From NCBI RefSeq assembly GCF_040605455.1, contig NZ_JBEXCV010000035.1, forward strand, positions 1 through 64,000: a stretch of 64,000 nucleotides of DNA, read 5' to 3'. Within the stretch, counting starts at the first letter, position 1; the number at the start of each line of letters is the position of its first letter. A program made the translations under genes and the position numbers. The notes under the pieces are model-generated. The model was given only the letters and a program-made list of their open reading frames with translations. It was not told the DNA's origin and searched no databases. Source of the stretch: Embleya sp040605455 (GTDB taxonomy: Bacteria; Actinomycetota; Actinomycetes; Streptomycetales; Streptomycetaceae). This document shows positions 7,955-17,392 of the stretch, one piece after another.

Positions 7955-9862
7955 TTACAGCGCGCGGCAGAGCAGTGCGTCCGGCTTCTTGCCTTCGAGC
8001 CATGCCCCGGTGAAGGCGATGCCGGCGACGTACTCGTCCGTTTTGCACTGGCCCTTGTAGTTCCCGTACGCGAACTCGCCGCCGGGGTTGCCGGCCGGAC
8101 GGTTGTCGCCTCGGTCGAACCACACGGTCCGCCCGGTCGTCGGCAGTGCCCGGTTCGCCGTCGCGCACAGCACACCGGACACGGCCTGCCCGCGCACGCT
8201 GTACCCGATCATGAACTGGTTCGGCCCGCACTGGTACTTGGTGTAGCCGCCCGCCCAGTCGCCCTGCTGGACGTAACGCTCGTCGTGCACCACCGTCAGG
8301 GGTACGGGGGTCGCGGCGAGCCCCGCCCCACCCGCGTCCGTGCACAGGCCCCGGCCGTCCTTGTGGGACACGCCGATCAGCCGCTGCCCGTCCGGACACA
8401 CGCCCTTGCGCGCGCCCGAGTCCCAGTCCGGCAGCGCCCGCACCCGCAACGACTCGACCTGGTCGCTGTGGTCGAGGTCGAGCATGTCCCAGGTGTCGGT
8501 GGCCGGGACGGGCCCGGTCTTGCCGGGCGCGGTGATCAGGCGCTGCCAGTCCGCCGCGCGCCAGTCCCCGCCGTCCAGGATCCCCGAGCGGTGGCCGGCG
8601 GTGTCGTAGTCCAGCAGGTTCCACGGGTTTTGCCCGGCGAAGCCGACGGCCGGCCAGTACGCGAAGTCCGTGTCGTTGGCGATCAGGTAGTCGACGAAGT
8701 TGCCGAACCAGGCACGGGACTGCGAGTTCGTGTCGTCCGCGCCGATTCCGAACTCGCTGATCCACACCGGTGCGGTGTAGTGCTGCCCGGTGTCCGCCGC
8801 CACGTAGAACGCCTGGCGGTTCAAGGTCGCGAACAGGTCGTCACGGCTGAGTTCGCGGTAGCGCCAGTCGTGTGTTTCCCCCGGGCCGGTGGCGCCGGTG
8901 TGGTTGGGCCCGGTATATCCGTAGAAGTGCGCCGAGTACACGACCTTGTTGGACGCGACCAGCGTGTTCGACAGCGTGCGGGCCGGCTCCAGCGTCGGTC
9001 GCCCGTGCGAGAACCCATCGAGCGGGATGCCCTGCCAGTTGATGCCCTCGACGACTATCAGCAGGTCGGGGTTGGCCTCGGTGAGGATGCGGTCGGCCAC
9101 GTGCTGGGACGCCGCGTACCAGTCGTGGCTGTCGCCCCAGCCCCAGTTGGCGTCGTCGGTGACCGTGCGCCGTACCTCGTTGTACAGGTCCGCGCCGACC
9201 ACGCGCTTGTTGTCCTTGTACCGCTCGGCCATGAACAGCCAGTCGGTCTCCCACTGCGCAGTCGACTGGCTGGTGTTCCAGCGCTCGTTGCCGTCCAAGG
9301 CGCAGCAGAACCGCGACGTGTTCGTGTGGTTGTTGAGGACGACGGCGAAGCCCTCTGCGGTGGACGCCGCGATGACCGCGTCGAAGACCTGCAGTGGGGT
9401 CTTGCCGCGCAACTGCGGGTTGGCTGCGACGGCGGCGTCCGACACCGGACGCTGGTCGTGCAGCATCTCGTTGGAGAACGGCAGGCGGAAGCTGTTCACG
9501 CCGAGTGTGTGGAAGTCGGCGAGGATCTTCGCGATCGACGTCCGGTCCAGGCCAAGCGGCATCTGGTCGGACTTTTCGCGCGCGTTGTGGTTCGCCGGGT
9601 CGTTGATATCTCCCGACCCGGTCCACGAGCCCTGCGCGCCGTGCCAGTTGGCCGACTTGAGCTTGAAGCGGTTGCCGTCGGCATCGACGATGTAGCGCCC
9701 GCGTGTGCTCAGTGGGCCCTGCCACGTGTCGGCGAGCGGTACCGCGGCCGACGCAGCCCCGGTCGCGCGCTGACTCGGCGTCGCGGCAGCGTTCACGGGC
9801 GCGGCAAGCGCGACGATCGGCAGGATGCCGGCTAACAGCGCGCGGAGCGTACGTATCTTCAC
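7955..9862 (-). CDS. Secreted GH5 glycoside hydrolase (cellulase-like)
   Basis: A GTG at 9862 gives 635 residues with a signal peptide (VKIRTLRALLAGILPIVALA, cleavage after VNA); the longer ATG frame to 9928 adds only residues before this signal and is rejected. The body is a family 5 (beta/alpha)8 glycanase: NWHGAQGSW near the start, general acid/base Glu in DLYNEVRR, nucleophile Glu in WISEFGIG, and AHFYGYTGPN before it. GH5 enzymes cut beta-1,4-glucans or mannans outside the cell; the exact substrate cannot be read. The last ~160 residues form a separate cysteine-containing domain (CPDGQRLIGV, KYQCGPNQFMIGYS) of unknown role. Monocistronic, own terminator. Confidence 0.85.
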   Translation of the reverse strand: MKIRTLRALLAGILPIVALAAPVNAAATPSQRATGAASAAVPLADTWQGPLSTRGRYIVDADGNRFKLKSANWHGAQGSWTGSGDINDPANHNAREKSDQMPLGLDRTSIAKILADFHTLGVNSFRLPFSNEMLHDQRPVSDAAVAANPQLRGKTPLQVFDAVIAASTAEGFAVVLNNHTNTSRFCCALDGNERWNTSQSTAQWETDWLFMAERYKDNKRVVGADLYNEVRRTVTDDANWGWGDSHDWYAASQHVADRILTEANPDLLIVVEGINWQGIPLDGFSHGRPTLEPARTLSNTLVASNKVVYSAHFYGYTGPNHTGATGPGETHDWRYRELSRDDLFATLNRQAFYVAADTGQHYTAPVWISEFGIGADDTNSQSRAWFGNFVDYLIANDTDFAYWPAVGFAGQNPWNLLDYDTAGHRSGILDGGDWRAADWQRLITAPGKTGPVPATDTWDMLDLDHSDQVESLRVRALPDWDSGARKGVCPDGQRLIGVSHKDGRGLCTDAGGAGLAATPVPLTVVHDERYVQQGDWAGGYTKYQCGPNQFMIGYSVRGQAVSGVLCATANRALPTTGRTVWFDRGDNRPAGNPGGEFAYGNYKGQCKTDEYVAGIAFTGAWLEGKKPDALLCRAL

Positions 9863-10146
9863 GAGTTCGCTCGTCCTTCGGGTCCCCCGGGGGCGGTGAG
9901 GCAGCCCCTGGGCACGCCACACATCCACCCGACTTGGCAGTTACCGACGGGTAATGCAGTCGGTTCGGTGGCAATGTACGCCACCACGCATCAAAACCCC
10001 AGCCCCCGCGTACCACGCAACGGGAACGCGGTGGTCGAGGAGCGCGTACTCGATCGCGCGGTCATACGCGTCGTTGAGGTCGTGTTCGGTACGGGCGTCG
10101 TCGGCGACACGTTCGGCGACTGCTCGCGCCCGCGCAGCTCGGCCTG
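9863..10146. other. Intergenic region upstream of the GH5 gene
   Basis: It holds the promoter side of the GH5 gene; no specific regulatory repeat or credible gene is seen. Confidence 0.4.
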
Positions 10147-10563
10147 ATGGTCGACGGGGGCTACCACGGCACCGTCGGCACCCCCGCGCCTGCGCTGCCG
10201 CCCGGCGTCACCTGCAACACCGGGCCGGCGTTCCCCGAGTGCATCCCGAACGCGGCCAAGTTCAACATCACCAGCGACGCCAACACGCCGACGAACCGGT
10301 ACGCGTACCCGCCTTGGACGCAGACCTCGATGACGTACTGCCTCGGCCTGACCGAGCGCACGCCGGGTGGGGACCGCCGAACCCGAGCAGGGACGACATG
10401 CTCGACGCCGACCGGCGGCTGTTGTCGGGCCGGCGTACCGGTCTACCGCGTCGAGCAGGCCGCCATTCGCGAGCGTGCAGCCCAGCCGTCCACCGTCCAC
10501 CTGGGCATGCCCGACTTCCGCCGGGACGCCGGCCGACTTGCCCCGAGCGCTGACAGTGGCTGA
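10147..10563 (+). pseudogene. Possible fragment of a secreted protein
   Basis: The plus frame has a natural-looking stretch (PPGVTCNTGPAFPECIPNAA, NITSDANTPTNRYAYPPW) with paired cysteines, typical of an extracellular protein, but no signal peptide, no ribosome binding site, and the sequence turns into proline/arginine-rich noise after about residue 70. I do not recognise the family. Probably a relic; a chance frame is also possible. Confidence 0.3.
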
Positions 10564-10758
10564 CGGCCGTCCGAAATGCCTCGCACCTACCTGGCCCAGG
10601 CTCTGCGACGGCATCCTCGGGCAGGAGGTCGACGGCCTGCCGAAGGAGTGTGAACGGATCATCCATGTGCTGGATTGTGGCCTGGTCCCAGGTGCCTTGT
10701 CACAGGCCTACCCGAAGTCGTTGGACGGCCCATCGCCGCAGATGACAGGCTCCACCAC

Positions 10759-11241
10759 ATGGAGCTACTCGACGTTCTTGCGGAACTCGCCCGGTCGGGC
10801 CACCTTGGGCCGGTTGAGAACGGCGCGGCTTGGGACCAGGTCACCGCGGCGCTCGGTGAGCCCTGGGAAGTGGTCGTCGGGAAACGGCGGTCATGGCCGC
10901 GCCTGTTCGCTTACGGCGACCTTGAACTCAGTGTCTGCCGCTGCCAGAAGATCACTCTGATCTGCCTCCAGACCTGGCGTGAAGTCATTGGCCTCCCTGC
11001 CGGCCTGGTCGGCCGGGAGAGGTTCCCCGGCCAACCGGAGTACGCCGATGTGATCGCTTCTCTCGACCGCGTCGGTTGCGCCTGGCAGCCTTACACACCC
11101 CTCACCTTCGGCAATCAATGCGCCATCGAGGCCACGTCCTCCGGCGTCACCTTCGTCTTCGAAATCCCGGACGGAGAACACCCGATCCTCAACGTCGTGG
11201 GACCCCCGCCCCATCAGCACGAGTGCCCCGCGACAACGTGA
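10759..11241 (+). CDS. Hypothetical protein (160 aa), possibly immunity-like
   Basis: The first convincing start is the ATG at 10759 (MELLDVLAELARSGHLGP). The product is a soluble alpha/beta protein with WDQVTAALGEPWEVVVGKRR and YGDLELSVCRC, resembling small actinobacterial proteins often found near toxins, but no named family is certain. Longer frames upstream (from 10675) read as noise. No obvious operon partner; the next gene starts 266 nt downstream. Confidence 0.6.
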   Translation: MELLDVLAELARSGHLGPVENGAAWDQVTAALGEPWEVVVGKRRSWPRLFAYGDLELSVCRCQKITLICLQTWREVIGLPAGLVGRERFPGQPEYADVIASLDRVGCAWQPYTPLTFGNQCAIEATSSGVTFVFEIPDGEHPILNVVGPPPHQHECPATT

Positions 11242-11319
11242 GCGTGAAGCCGACCAGTGTTCACGACGACCCCGGCGACCTGACGGCCGGCGGGGCCGCC
11301 TCGTCAATATTGGGCCCTT

Positions 11320-11462
11320 GACGAGTCCTGTGCCACGACGGGTGGGACGGTGGCACAACCACCGAGACATCCGGGCGCTACCGGATCTTCATCAAAGGCG
11401 TGCCCGGCCTCCTCATCGGCGAGACCTTCCTCTGGGATCGACTGCTCGGCGAGTCGTCGTAG
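11320..11462 (+). pseudogene. Short open stretch before the ABC pair
   Basis: Between stops at 11319 and 11462 the frame reads TTTETSGRYRIFIKGVPGLL and IGETFLWDRLLGESS, natural-looking but without a start codon or binding site. It may be the end of a lost gene. Not recognised. Confidence 0.25.
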
Positions 11463-11506
11463 ACAATGCTCAGGCCCCTCAACCCCGTGACAGGAAAGTC
11501 TCTTTC

Positions 11507-13345
11507 GTGCTCCCGAAACAGCCCGACGCCCCATCCGCGGATCCGTCGTCCAGGTCCTTGGCCGATTGCATCCGGAGCCGAGAGGAATGGAAGTTCTTCT
11601 CCGTGTTACCCCGCGCTTCCCTTGGCATCACCGTGGCGTGGTGGGCGCTGATCGTGGCGCGGGGCGTACTGCCCGCCCTGTTCACGGTCACCGTCGGAGC
11701 GACGGTGACGGCCGTCAACGAGGACAGGTCGCTGCAAGGACCCTTGATCGCCGCGGGTCTGGTGTTCGTGACGGTCCAACTGCTGGGACCCCTGCACGCC
11801 CAGGTGGGTGCCAACCTCGGTGAACGGCTGTCCTGTTGGTTGCACGATCGACTGCTGGTCGCCACGACGGGACCGGCCGGCGTCACCCATCTGGAATCGC
11901 GGGAACTGACGGACAGGCTCACCGACGCGAGGGACTTCGACCTGGGCATCGCCGGGCCTCCCATGCACGTGTCGCTGGGCATCATCGCCGGAGGACTGGT
12001 GGAGGCGGTGGCCGGTCTCGGCCAGGCCGCCGTCCTCGCCGCCTACGCCTGGTGGGCCCCGCTGCTGGTGGGCGGTGCCTGGGCGTCGACGCATTGGCTG
12101 CTGAGAGAGAGCAGCGTCTGGGGGGACCGCGACGACGGTGAGGTCCTGGACGCGCAGCGGCGCGCCGAATACGCGTATCGGCAGGCCGTGGACTCATCGG
12201 CGGCGAAGGAACTGCGGCTGTTCGGGCTGAGCGAGTGGACGGTGGCCCGATTCACCCGCAGTCGGCGACGGCTGGTCGACCTGCGTTGGCAGGCAACGCA
12301 GCTGCGGCGCAAGCCGCTCGGCTGGACGATCCTCGTGCTGGTGGCGGCCAACGGCGTGCTGTTGTGGTCGCTGGCCCACGACGCCGTCGCCGGCAGTGTC
12401 GGCATCGGGGAAGTGGTCCTGTTCGCCCAGGCCACCGCGGGTGTGAGCGGGCTGGCCTTCGGCGGTCTCAGCTGGGCGCTGCCGCCGGCCGCACACTCGG
12501 TGGCGGCGGTGCTCGCGTTGGAGACGGAGATGGCCGAGGCTGGGCGACTGACCACGGGCGAGCGGAGCGCGGACGCGCTGCCGCGCACGGCCCTGCGTTT
12601 CCGGCAGGTCGGGTTCACATACCCGGGGGCGGATCGGCCCGTGCTCGACGGGCTCGACCTGACCATCGAGGCCGGTACGTCGATGGCGGTGGTCGGCCTG
12701 AACGGGGCGGGCAAAACCACGCTGGCCAAGCTGGTGTGCGGGCTGTACGAACCGACGCGGGGGGCCGTCGAGGCCGACGGCGTCGATCTGCGGGAACTGG
12801 ACGTGCGGTCGTGGCGGCGTCGGGTGACCGCGGTGTTCCAGGACTTCGTCCACTACGAGATGCCACTGCGGGTGAACGTGGCGCCGCTGGGCGCCCCGGA
12901 CGAGACGATCGAGGCGGCGTTGCGCGACGCGGGTGCCGCCGGGGTCGCGGATCCGGACACGATTCTGGCCCGCGGGTACGACGACGGCACGGAGCTGTCC
13001 GGCGGCCAGTGGCAGCGGGTGGCGGTCGCGCGCGCGCTGTGCGCCGTACGACAGGGCGCGGGCGTCGTCGTCCTGGACGAGCCCACCGCGCAATTGGACG
13101 TCAGAGGCGAGGCCGAGATCTTCGACCGGATCCTCGGGGCGACCCGCGAGTGCACGACGCTGCTGATCTCGCACCGGTTCTCCACGGTGCGACACGCGGA
13201 CCGCATCTGTGTCCTGGAGGCGGGCCGGGTCGCGGAACTGGGTACGCACGACGAACTCATGGCAATGGACGGGCGCTACCGCCAGATGTTCGACCTGCAG
13301 GCGTCCCGATTCGTTCCGGAGGAGCCCGATGTCGTCGGCCGCTGA
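11507..13345 (+). CDS. ABC exporter half-transporter (permease-ATPase fusion), first of pair
   Basis: A GTG at 11507 with AGGAAAG upstream gives 612 residues, the normal size for a fused membrane/ATPase half-transporter. Residues ~30-330 hold the membrane domain; the ATPase domain follows with Walker A GLNGAGKT (about residue 397), signature LSGGQ, Walker B VVVLDEP and the H-loop SHRF. The longer frame to 11318 has no binding site and reads as noise. The stop overlaps the start of the second half-transporter by 17 nt, so the two are translated together and probably form a heterodimer. Cargo unknown; similar pairs export peptides or lipids. Confidence 0.9.
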   Translation: MLPKQPDAPSADPSSRSLADCIRSREEWKFFSVLPRASLGITVAWWALIVARGVLPALFTVTVGATVTAVNEDRSLQGPLIAAGLVFVTVQLLGPLHAQVGANLGERLSCWLHDRLLVATTGPAGVTHLESRELTDRLTDARDFDLGIAGPPMHVSLGIIAGGLVEAVAGLGQAAVLAAYAWWAPLLVGGAWASTHWLLRESSVWGDRDDGEVLDAQRRAEYAYRQAVDSSAAKELRLFGLSEWTVARFTRSRRRLVDLRWQATQLRRKPLGWTILVLVAANGVLLWSLAHDAVAGSVGIGEVVLFAQATAGVSGLAFGGLSWALPPAAHSVAAVLALETEMAEAGRLTTGERSADALPRTALRFRQVGFTYPGADRPVLDGLDLTIEAGTSMAVVGLNGAGKTTLAKLVCGLYEPTRGAVEADGVDLRELDVRSWRRRVTAVFQDFVHYEMPLRVNVAPLGAPDETIEAALRDAGAAGVADPDTILARGYDDGTELSGGQWQRVAVARALCAVRQGAGVVVLDEPTAQLDVRGEAEIFDRILGATRECTTLLISHRFSTVRHADRICVLEAGRVAELGTHDELMAMDGRYRQMFDLQASRFVPEEPDVVGR

Positions 13346-15167
13346 CCGTCTGCCGTCCTCCGCGACGGCCCTCTTTCGCTCCCTGCGGATGGGATACCGG
13401 GCCAGTCCCGGCCTGATCGTGGTGGCGTTCGTCAGCAGCGTCGCCGCCGCAGCCCCGGACGCGCTGTTCGCCGTGGGGCTGGCGGTTCTCGTCCACGGCG
13501 TGACCACTGGCGACGACAACAGGGTCGCGCTCGCCGTGGCGTTCGTGGGTGTGCTGGCCACCGCCGACTGGCTGCTGAACGTCGTCAGTGACCGGGCCAA
13601 CCGCCGTTTCGCGGACCGGGCCGCAGTTGTGGTCGAATCGCATGTCGCCCGGCTGCAGTCCTCGATCGCCACGACCGAGCACCACGAACGCACCGACTAT
13701 CTGGACCGGCTGTCCGTGCTGCGCGATCACGCCGCCGCGCTGAGCATGCTCTACCAACAGCTGTTCTCCGGCCTCGGTGCGCTCATCCGACTGGCCTTCA
13801 CCCTCGCGCTATTGGTATCGGTCGATCCGATGCTCGGCCTGCTCGGCGTCTTCGCCGTTCCGGGAGTGTTGGTGTCCCACTGGCGCTCCGGCGTGGAGAA
13901 GACCGCCGAGGAGGCCGGAGCCCGGCACGAGAGACGTGCCCGGCACCTGTTCTCGCTCGGGACCTCGGCGGACGCCGGCAAGGAGATCCGCGTCGCCGGC
14001 GTGCAGGGCTGGCTGCGCGAGAACTATCGACAGTCCTGGCGGCGACGATATGTGCCCCTGGCCCGGGCGAGATGGACCTCGGCGGCCTGGCAGTCGGCCG
14101 CCCAGGCCCTGTTCGGCGCGGCCTTCATCGCCGGCGTGGCGTACACCGCGCGGGGAGGTGTCTCGGCGGCCGGCGACGTGACACTGGTGCTGGCGGCGGG
14201 AGGCCGTCTGTCGCATTACATCGACCACACGGTCACGCAGACGCAGTTCTTCCGCGCCATCTGGCTGGACGTCTCGCGCCGACTGGCCTGGCTGGAGGAC
14301 TACGCCCGGGCAGCACTGGCCTCGGCCGACCTGCCCGCCCCCAAGCGACTGACCAACGGCATCCGATTCGAGGGGGTCTCCTTCCGGTACCCCGGAACCG
14401 AGCGGCTGGTCCTGGACGGAGTTACCCTCGACCTCCCGGCGGGGAAGGCGATCGCCATCGTCGGAGAGAACGGGGCCGGCAAGTCGACTCTGGTCAAACT
14501 CCTCTGCGGCTTCTACACCCCCTCCGAGGGGCGCATCACGGTCGACGGGACCGACATGCTCCGGATCCGTACGGCCGACTGGCGGGAGCGGTTGACCGGT
14601 GCCCTCCAGGACTTCTTCCGGTTCGAGTACCCGGCGTGGCAGTCGGTGGGCGTGGGCGATCTGCCCAGGAGCGAGGACCGGTCGGCGGTCCGAACGGCCG
14701 TCGACCGCGCGGGGGCCGGCGACGTGGTGGCGAAGCTGGACTACGGCCTGGACACCCAGCTCGGGCCGACCTGGGACCAGGGCACCGATCTCTCGCACGG
14801 CCAGTGGCAGAAGATCGCACTCGCCCGTGGATTCATGAGGGACGCTCCCGTGCTGCTGATCCTGGACGAACCGACGTCCGCGCTGGACGCCGAGACCGAG
14901 CACACGTTGTTCGAGCGATACTCCGAGGCGGCCCACGCCCCGGAAAACGCCTCGATCGGGCGGATCACCCTCCTGGTCTCGCACCGGTTCTCCACGGTGC
15001 GCATGGCCGACCTCATCGTGGTCCTGGACGGTGCCCGGGTGGCCGAGCACGGCACACACGAGGAACTGCTCGCCCGGGGCGGCCCGTACGCCGAGCTGTA
15101 CGGCATCCAGGAGTCCTCCTACCGCGCGGGCTATCGCACCAGGGAACACCCGAAGGAGGATGCCTGA
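13329..15167 (+). CDS. ABC exporter half-transporter, second of pair
   Basis: ATG at 13329 with GGAGGAG just upstream, inside the end of the first gene; 612 residues, the same length as its partner. N-terminal membrane domain, then Walker A GENGAGKS (about residue 378), Walker B LLILDEP and H-loop SHRF. The signature motif is LSHGQ in place of LSGGQ, while the partner keeps LSGGQ. Asymmetric signature motifs are common in heterodimeric exporters, where one composite ATP site is weak. A small ORF overlaps its stop codon, suggesting a three-gene unit. Confidence 0.9.
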   Translation: MSSAADRLPSSATALFRSLRMGYRASPGLIVVAFVSSVAAAAPDALFAVGLAVLVHGVTTGDDNRVALAVAFVGVLATADWLLNVVSDRANRRFADRAAVVVESHVARLQSSIATTEHHERTDYLDRLSVLRDHAAALSMLYQQLFSGLGALIRLAFTLALLVSVDPMLGLLGVFAVPGVLVSHWRSGVEKTAEEAGARHERRARHLFSLGTSADAGKEIRVAGVQGWLRENYRQSWRRRYVPLARARWTSAAWQSAAQALFGAAFIAGVAYTARGGVSAAGDVTLVLAAGGRLSHYIDHTVTQTQFFRAIWLDVSRRLAWLEDYARAALASADLPAPKRLTNGIRFEGVSFRYPGTERLVLDGVTLDLPAGKAIAIVGENGAGKSTLVKLLCGFYTPSEGRITVDGTDMLRIRTADWRERLTGALQDFFRFEYPAWQSVGVGDLPRSEDRSAVRTAVDRAGAGDVVAKLDYGLDTQLGPTWDQGTDLSHGQWQKIALARGFMRDAPVLLILDEPTSALDAETEHTLFERYSEAAHAPENASIGRITLLVSHRFSTVRMADLIVVLDGARVAEHGTHEELLARGGPYAELYGIQESSYRAGYRTREHPKEDA

Positions 15168-15355
15168 TCTCGACGAACTCGTCACGTGGCTGGGCCTGTC
15201 GCCGGAACTCGTTTTGCGACGCTCTGGACGCTCTGTGCAGGAACTACGACGCCCGGGCCGTCACACGGGACGGTGTCGACCCCGACCCCGGCGCCCTCTC
15301 CCCGGACGAATGCTTCGTCCTCGTTCTCGACGAGGAACCGTCCACGGACGCATGA
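15160..15355 (+). pseudogene. Small acidic protein coupled to the ABC pair, frameshifted
   Basis: The ATG at 15160 overlaps the stop of the second ABC gene and reads MPDLDELVTWLGLSPELV. After a run of four T (15212-15215) the sensible reading moves to the next frame: DALDALCRNYDARAVTRDG, ending DEEPSTDA at 15355. Removing one T would restore a ~64-residue acidic protein. The AAGGAGG is almost touching the ATG, so a later start (for example CTG at 15164) or coupling is possible. No family recognised; it could be an accessory factor or the cargo of the exporter. Confidence 0.45.
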
Positions 15356-15868
15356 CGCCGTTGCCCGGCCGGGAGCAGTCGAGATCACCCCCTCCCGGTC
15401 GAGGGGTGACCCGCGATTCGGTCGGCCGTCCTGGTCCGGCGAACCGAACCCGTTGTCATGGTGGCGCCGGGCGCGAATGCGCCCGTGCCACCGACGTTCG
15501 CGGTTCCCGTGCCGACCCCTGGCGGCTGTATCTCCCCACCGCGATTCCGGTGGACACCCCCAGGCCGGGCGCCCGGCGCTCGCGATCTCGCCGACGAGGC
15601 GGCCGTCGCCGGTGCGAGTGACAGGAGCTACCCGGAGATCGTCAGGCCCTCCGCCGAATGCCGGCCGACACGACACGGCAGTTCGAGCGACGGGCCCCTG
15701 TCTGTGCGTTCCGGGCGGTGAGGGTGCGCTCGCGTTCGACGGCTAATCCGACGTCGTGGCGGTGCACGGTCGAAGGTTTCTGAAACGTGGAGGGCGCTCG
15801 GTGCCGGGTCTTCCGGGGTTTGGGTGCGCCGTCGGCCGTCGGCCGTCGGCCGACGGCCGTCGTGCCTT
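15356..15868. other. Gene-free stretch with a GTCGGCC tandem repeat
   Basis: No credible gene. At 15831-15861 GTCGGCC occurs three times in tandem and then inverted (GACGGCC), a likely hairpin, at the exact edge where the TnsA-like fragment loses similarity. Confidence 0.4.
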
Positions 15869-15990
15869 CGGGCCGAAGTCCATGAGCAGGAGTTGGTCCA
15901 GCTCCAACCAGGACTCGGAACCGACGTGTTGCCCGGTCGTCGCCGCCCAGTACCAGCCCGCGAAGCGACATTCACCGCGAGACCAAAGCG
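15869..15990 (-). pseudogene. TnsA-like transposon endonuclease, N-terminal scrap
   Basis: The minus frame reads WYWAATTGQHVGSESWLELD then QLLLMDFGP, the conserved start of TnsA-like nuclease subunits that accompany Mu/TniA-type transposases in streptomycetes (the Glu in ESWLE is a catalytic-core residue). About 40 residues remain; the rest is replaced by the GTCGGCC repeat. It is on the opposite strand to, and 3 kb away from, the intact tniABQ transposon, so it comes from a different, lost element. Confidence 0.55.
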
Positions 15991-16329
15991 GCTCTCCCGA
16001 CGGCGGCGGACACAGCGTCGATCCCGGGACCGCCGTTCCCATCGACATCCAGGTCGTCTACCCCGAGAAAAACCCCGCCTACGAACGCCTCACCGGCCGG
16101 AACGCCCGACAACTGGGCTGACCCTGCCCCCACAACCCACACGGAACCTACCCGGACGGCCCCGTCCGTGGCCCTCACGCCCACGGCCGGCACGCTCCCC
16201 GCGTGACGGGCGGGGCTGTCCGGCCCCTCGACCAGACGTGGAGGAAGCCTCGAGCCGATCTCGTCCCCGAAGGCGGGCATCGGCTACCCGACCACACGAA
16301 TCGCCATACCCGCTCCCGGCTTCGATGCG

Positions 16330-17055
16330 CGGTGCCCTGGTCACGGCGCGCTCGACTTCAAATTGCTGCCCAGGCTCAAGAACATCGGGTCGGCGAAGCT
16401 GTACCGGCCCGCGGCCGGCGAGGACGAGAAGTGGCCCACCCTGGCGCCGGTGCTGTCCACCCGCACGATCGACTGGGACCTGATCCGGCAGCAGTACGAC
16501 CGAATCGTGAAGTACACCACCGCCCTGCGGCTTGGTACGGCGGAGGCCGAGCAGGTGTTGCGGCGCTTCACCCGGGGCGGCCCCAAGCACCTCACCTACC
16601 GCGCGATCGAGGAGTTGGGCCGCGCGGTGCGTACCTCGTTCGTGTGCGACTACCTGGCCGACGTCGAACTGAGGCAGGAGATCCACGAGGGGTTGCAGGT
16701 CGTGGAGAACTGGAACTCCGCGAACCAGGACCTGTTCTACGGCAAGGACGGCGACCTGACCGGCTCCGACAAGGAGAGCCAGGAAGTCTCCATGCTCGCG
16801 CTGCACCTCATCCAGGCCGCATTGGTCCACGTGAACACCCTGCTGATCCAGCGGGTCCTGGCCGAGCCGAAGTGGGCGGACACCCTGGACGAGGCCGACC
16901 GCCGAGCCCTTTCGCCACTCTTCTGGAGCCATGTGAATCCGTACGGAAGGTTCGAACTCGACATGAACACGCGCTTGGACCTGGCCGACGAGCCGCGGGA
17001 CGCGGTGCCCGCCCAGCGCGCACCGGCCAAGGAAGCGGCACCCGCGCGGGACTGA
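16330..17055 (+). pseudogene. Tn3-family transposase, C-terminal quarter
   Basis: From about 16330 the frame reads LLPRLKNIGSAKLYRP, TLAPVLSTRTIDWDLIRQQY and RRFTRGGPKHLTYRAIEELG, the C-terminal DDE domain of Tn3-type transposases (full length about 1,000 residues). The final catalytic Glu probably lies in the SDKESQEVSML segment. About 230-240 residues are left and the upstream frame is unrelated, so it is a truncated relic. It could be the partner of the serine recombinase at 18100, with which it would form the remains of a Tn3-like transposon, though the two are on opposite strands. Confidence 0.75.
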
Positions 17056-17392
17056 CCCCACCGGGGCCTCGATCGAGCGGCGACGGCGGTCCGGACCGCC
17101 GGATATCGGGGCACAGCCCGCACGGCCGACCACGATGGATGACGTGTGGACCCCGGCTGCGGCGCCGTCGCACCCATTCCATCACGTTGGGGACTTCAAG
17201 CTTTCCTTGGCGAGGATCCCTTGTCACCGGTGTCGGTCGGCCGGGGAACAGTCGACAGCTCACCGGGCCACAGGACATTCGACGGCGGCGGACACCCGAC
17301 TCGGGACGCACCGGTCGACCCGGCCCCGCGTCCAGGTGATGGCCGCCCCCGGCCGGAGGTTGCCTGTCGGAGTGGGTTCGTAGGGTGCGTGG

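Noticed and set aside
12194..13693. 499-codon minus frame opposite the ABC genes
   Set aside because: Antisense shadow; the plus-strand ABC transporters have all motifs.
11507..15355. RiPP (lasso or lanthipeptide) cluster around the ABC pair
   Set aside because: No modification enzyme or leader peptidase gene is present nearby; only the exporter and a broken small ORF.
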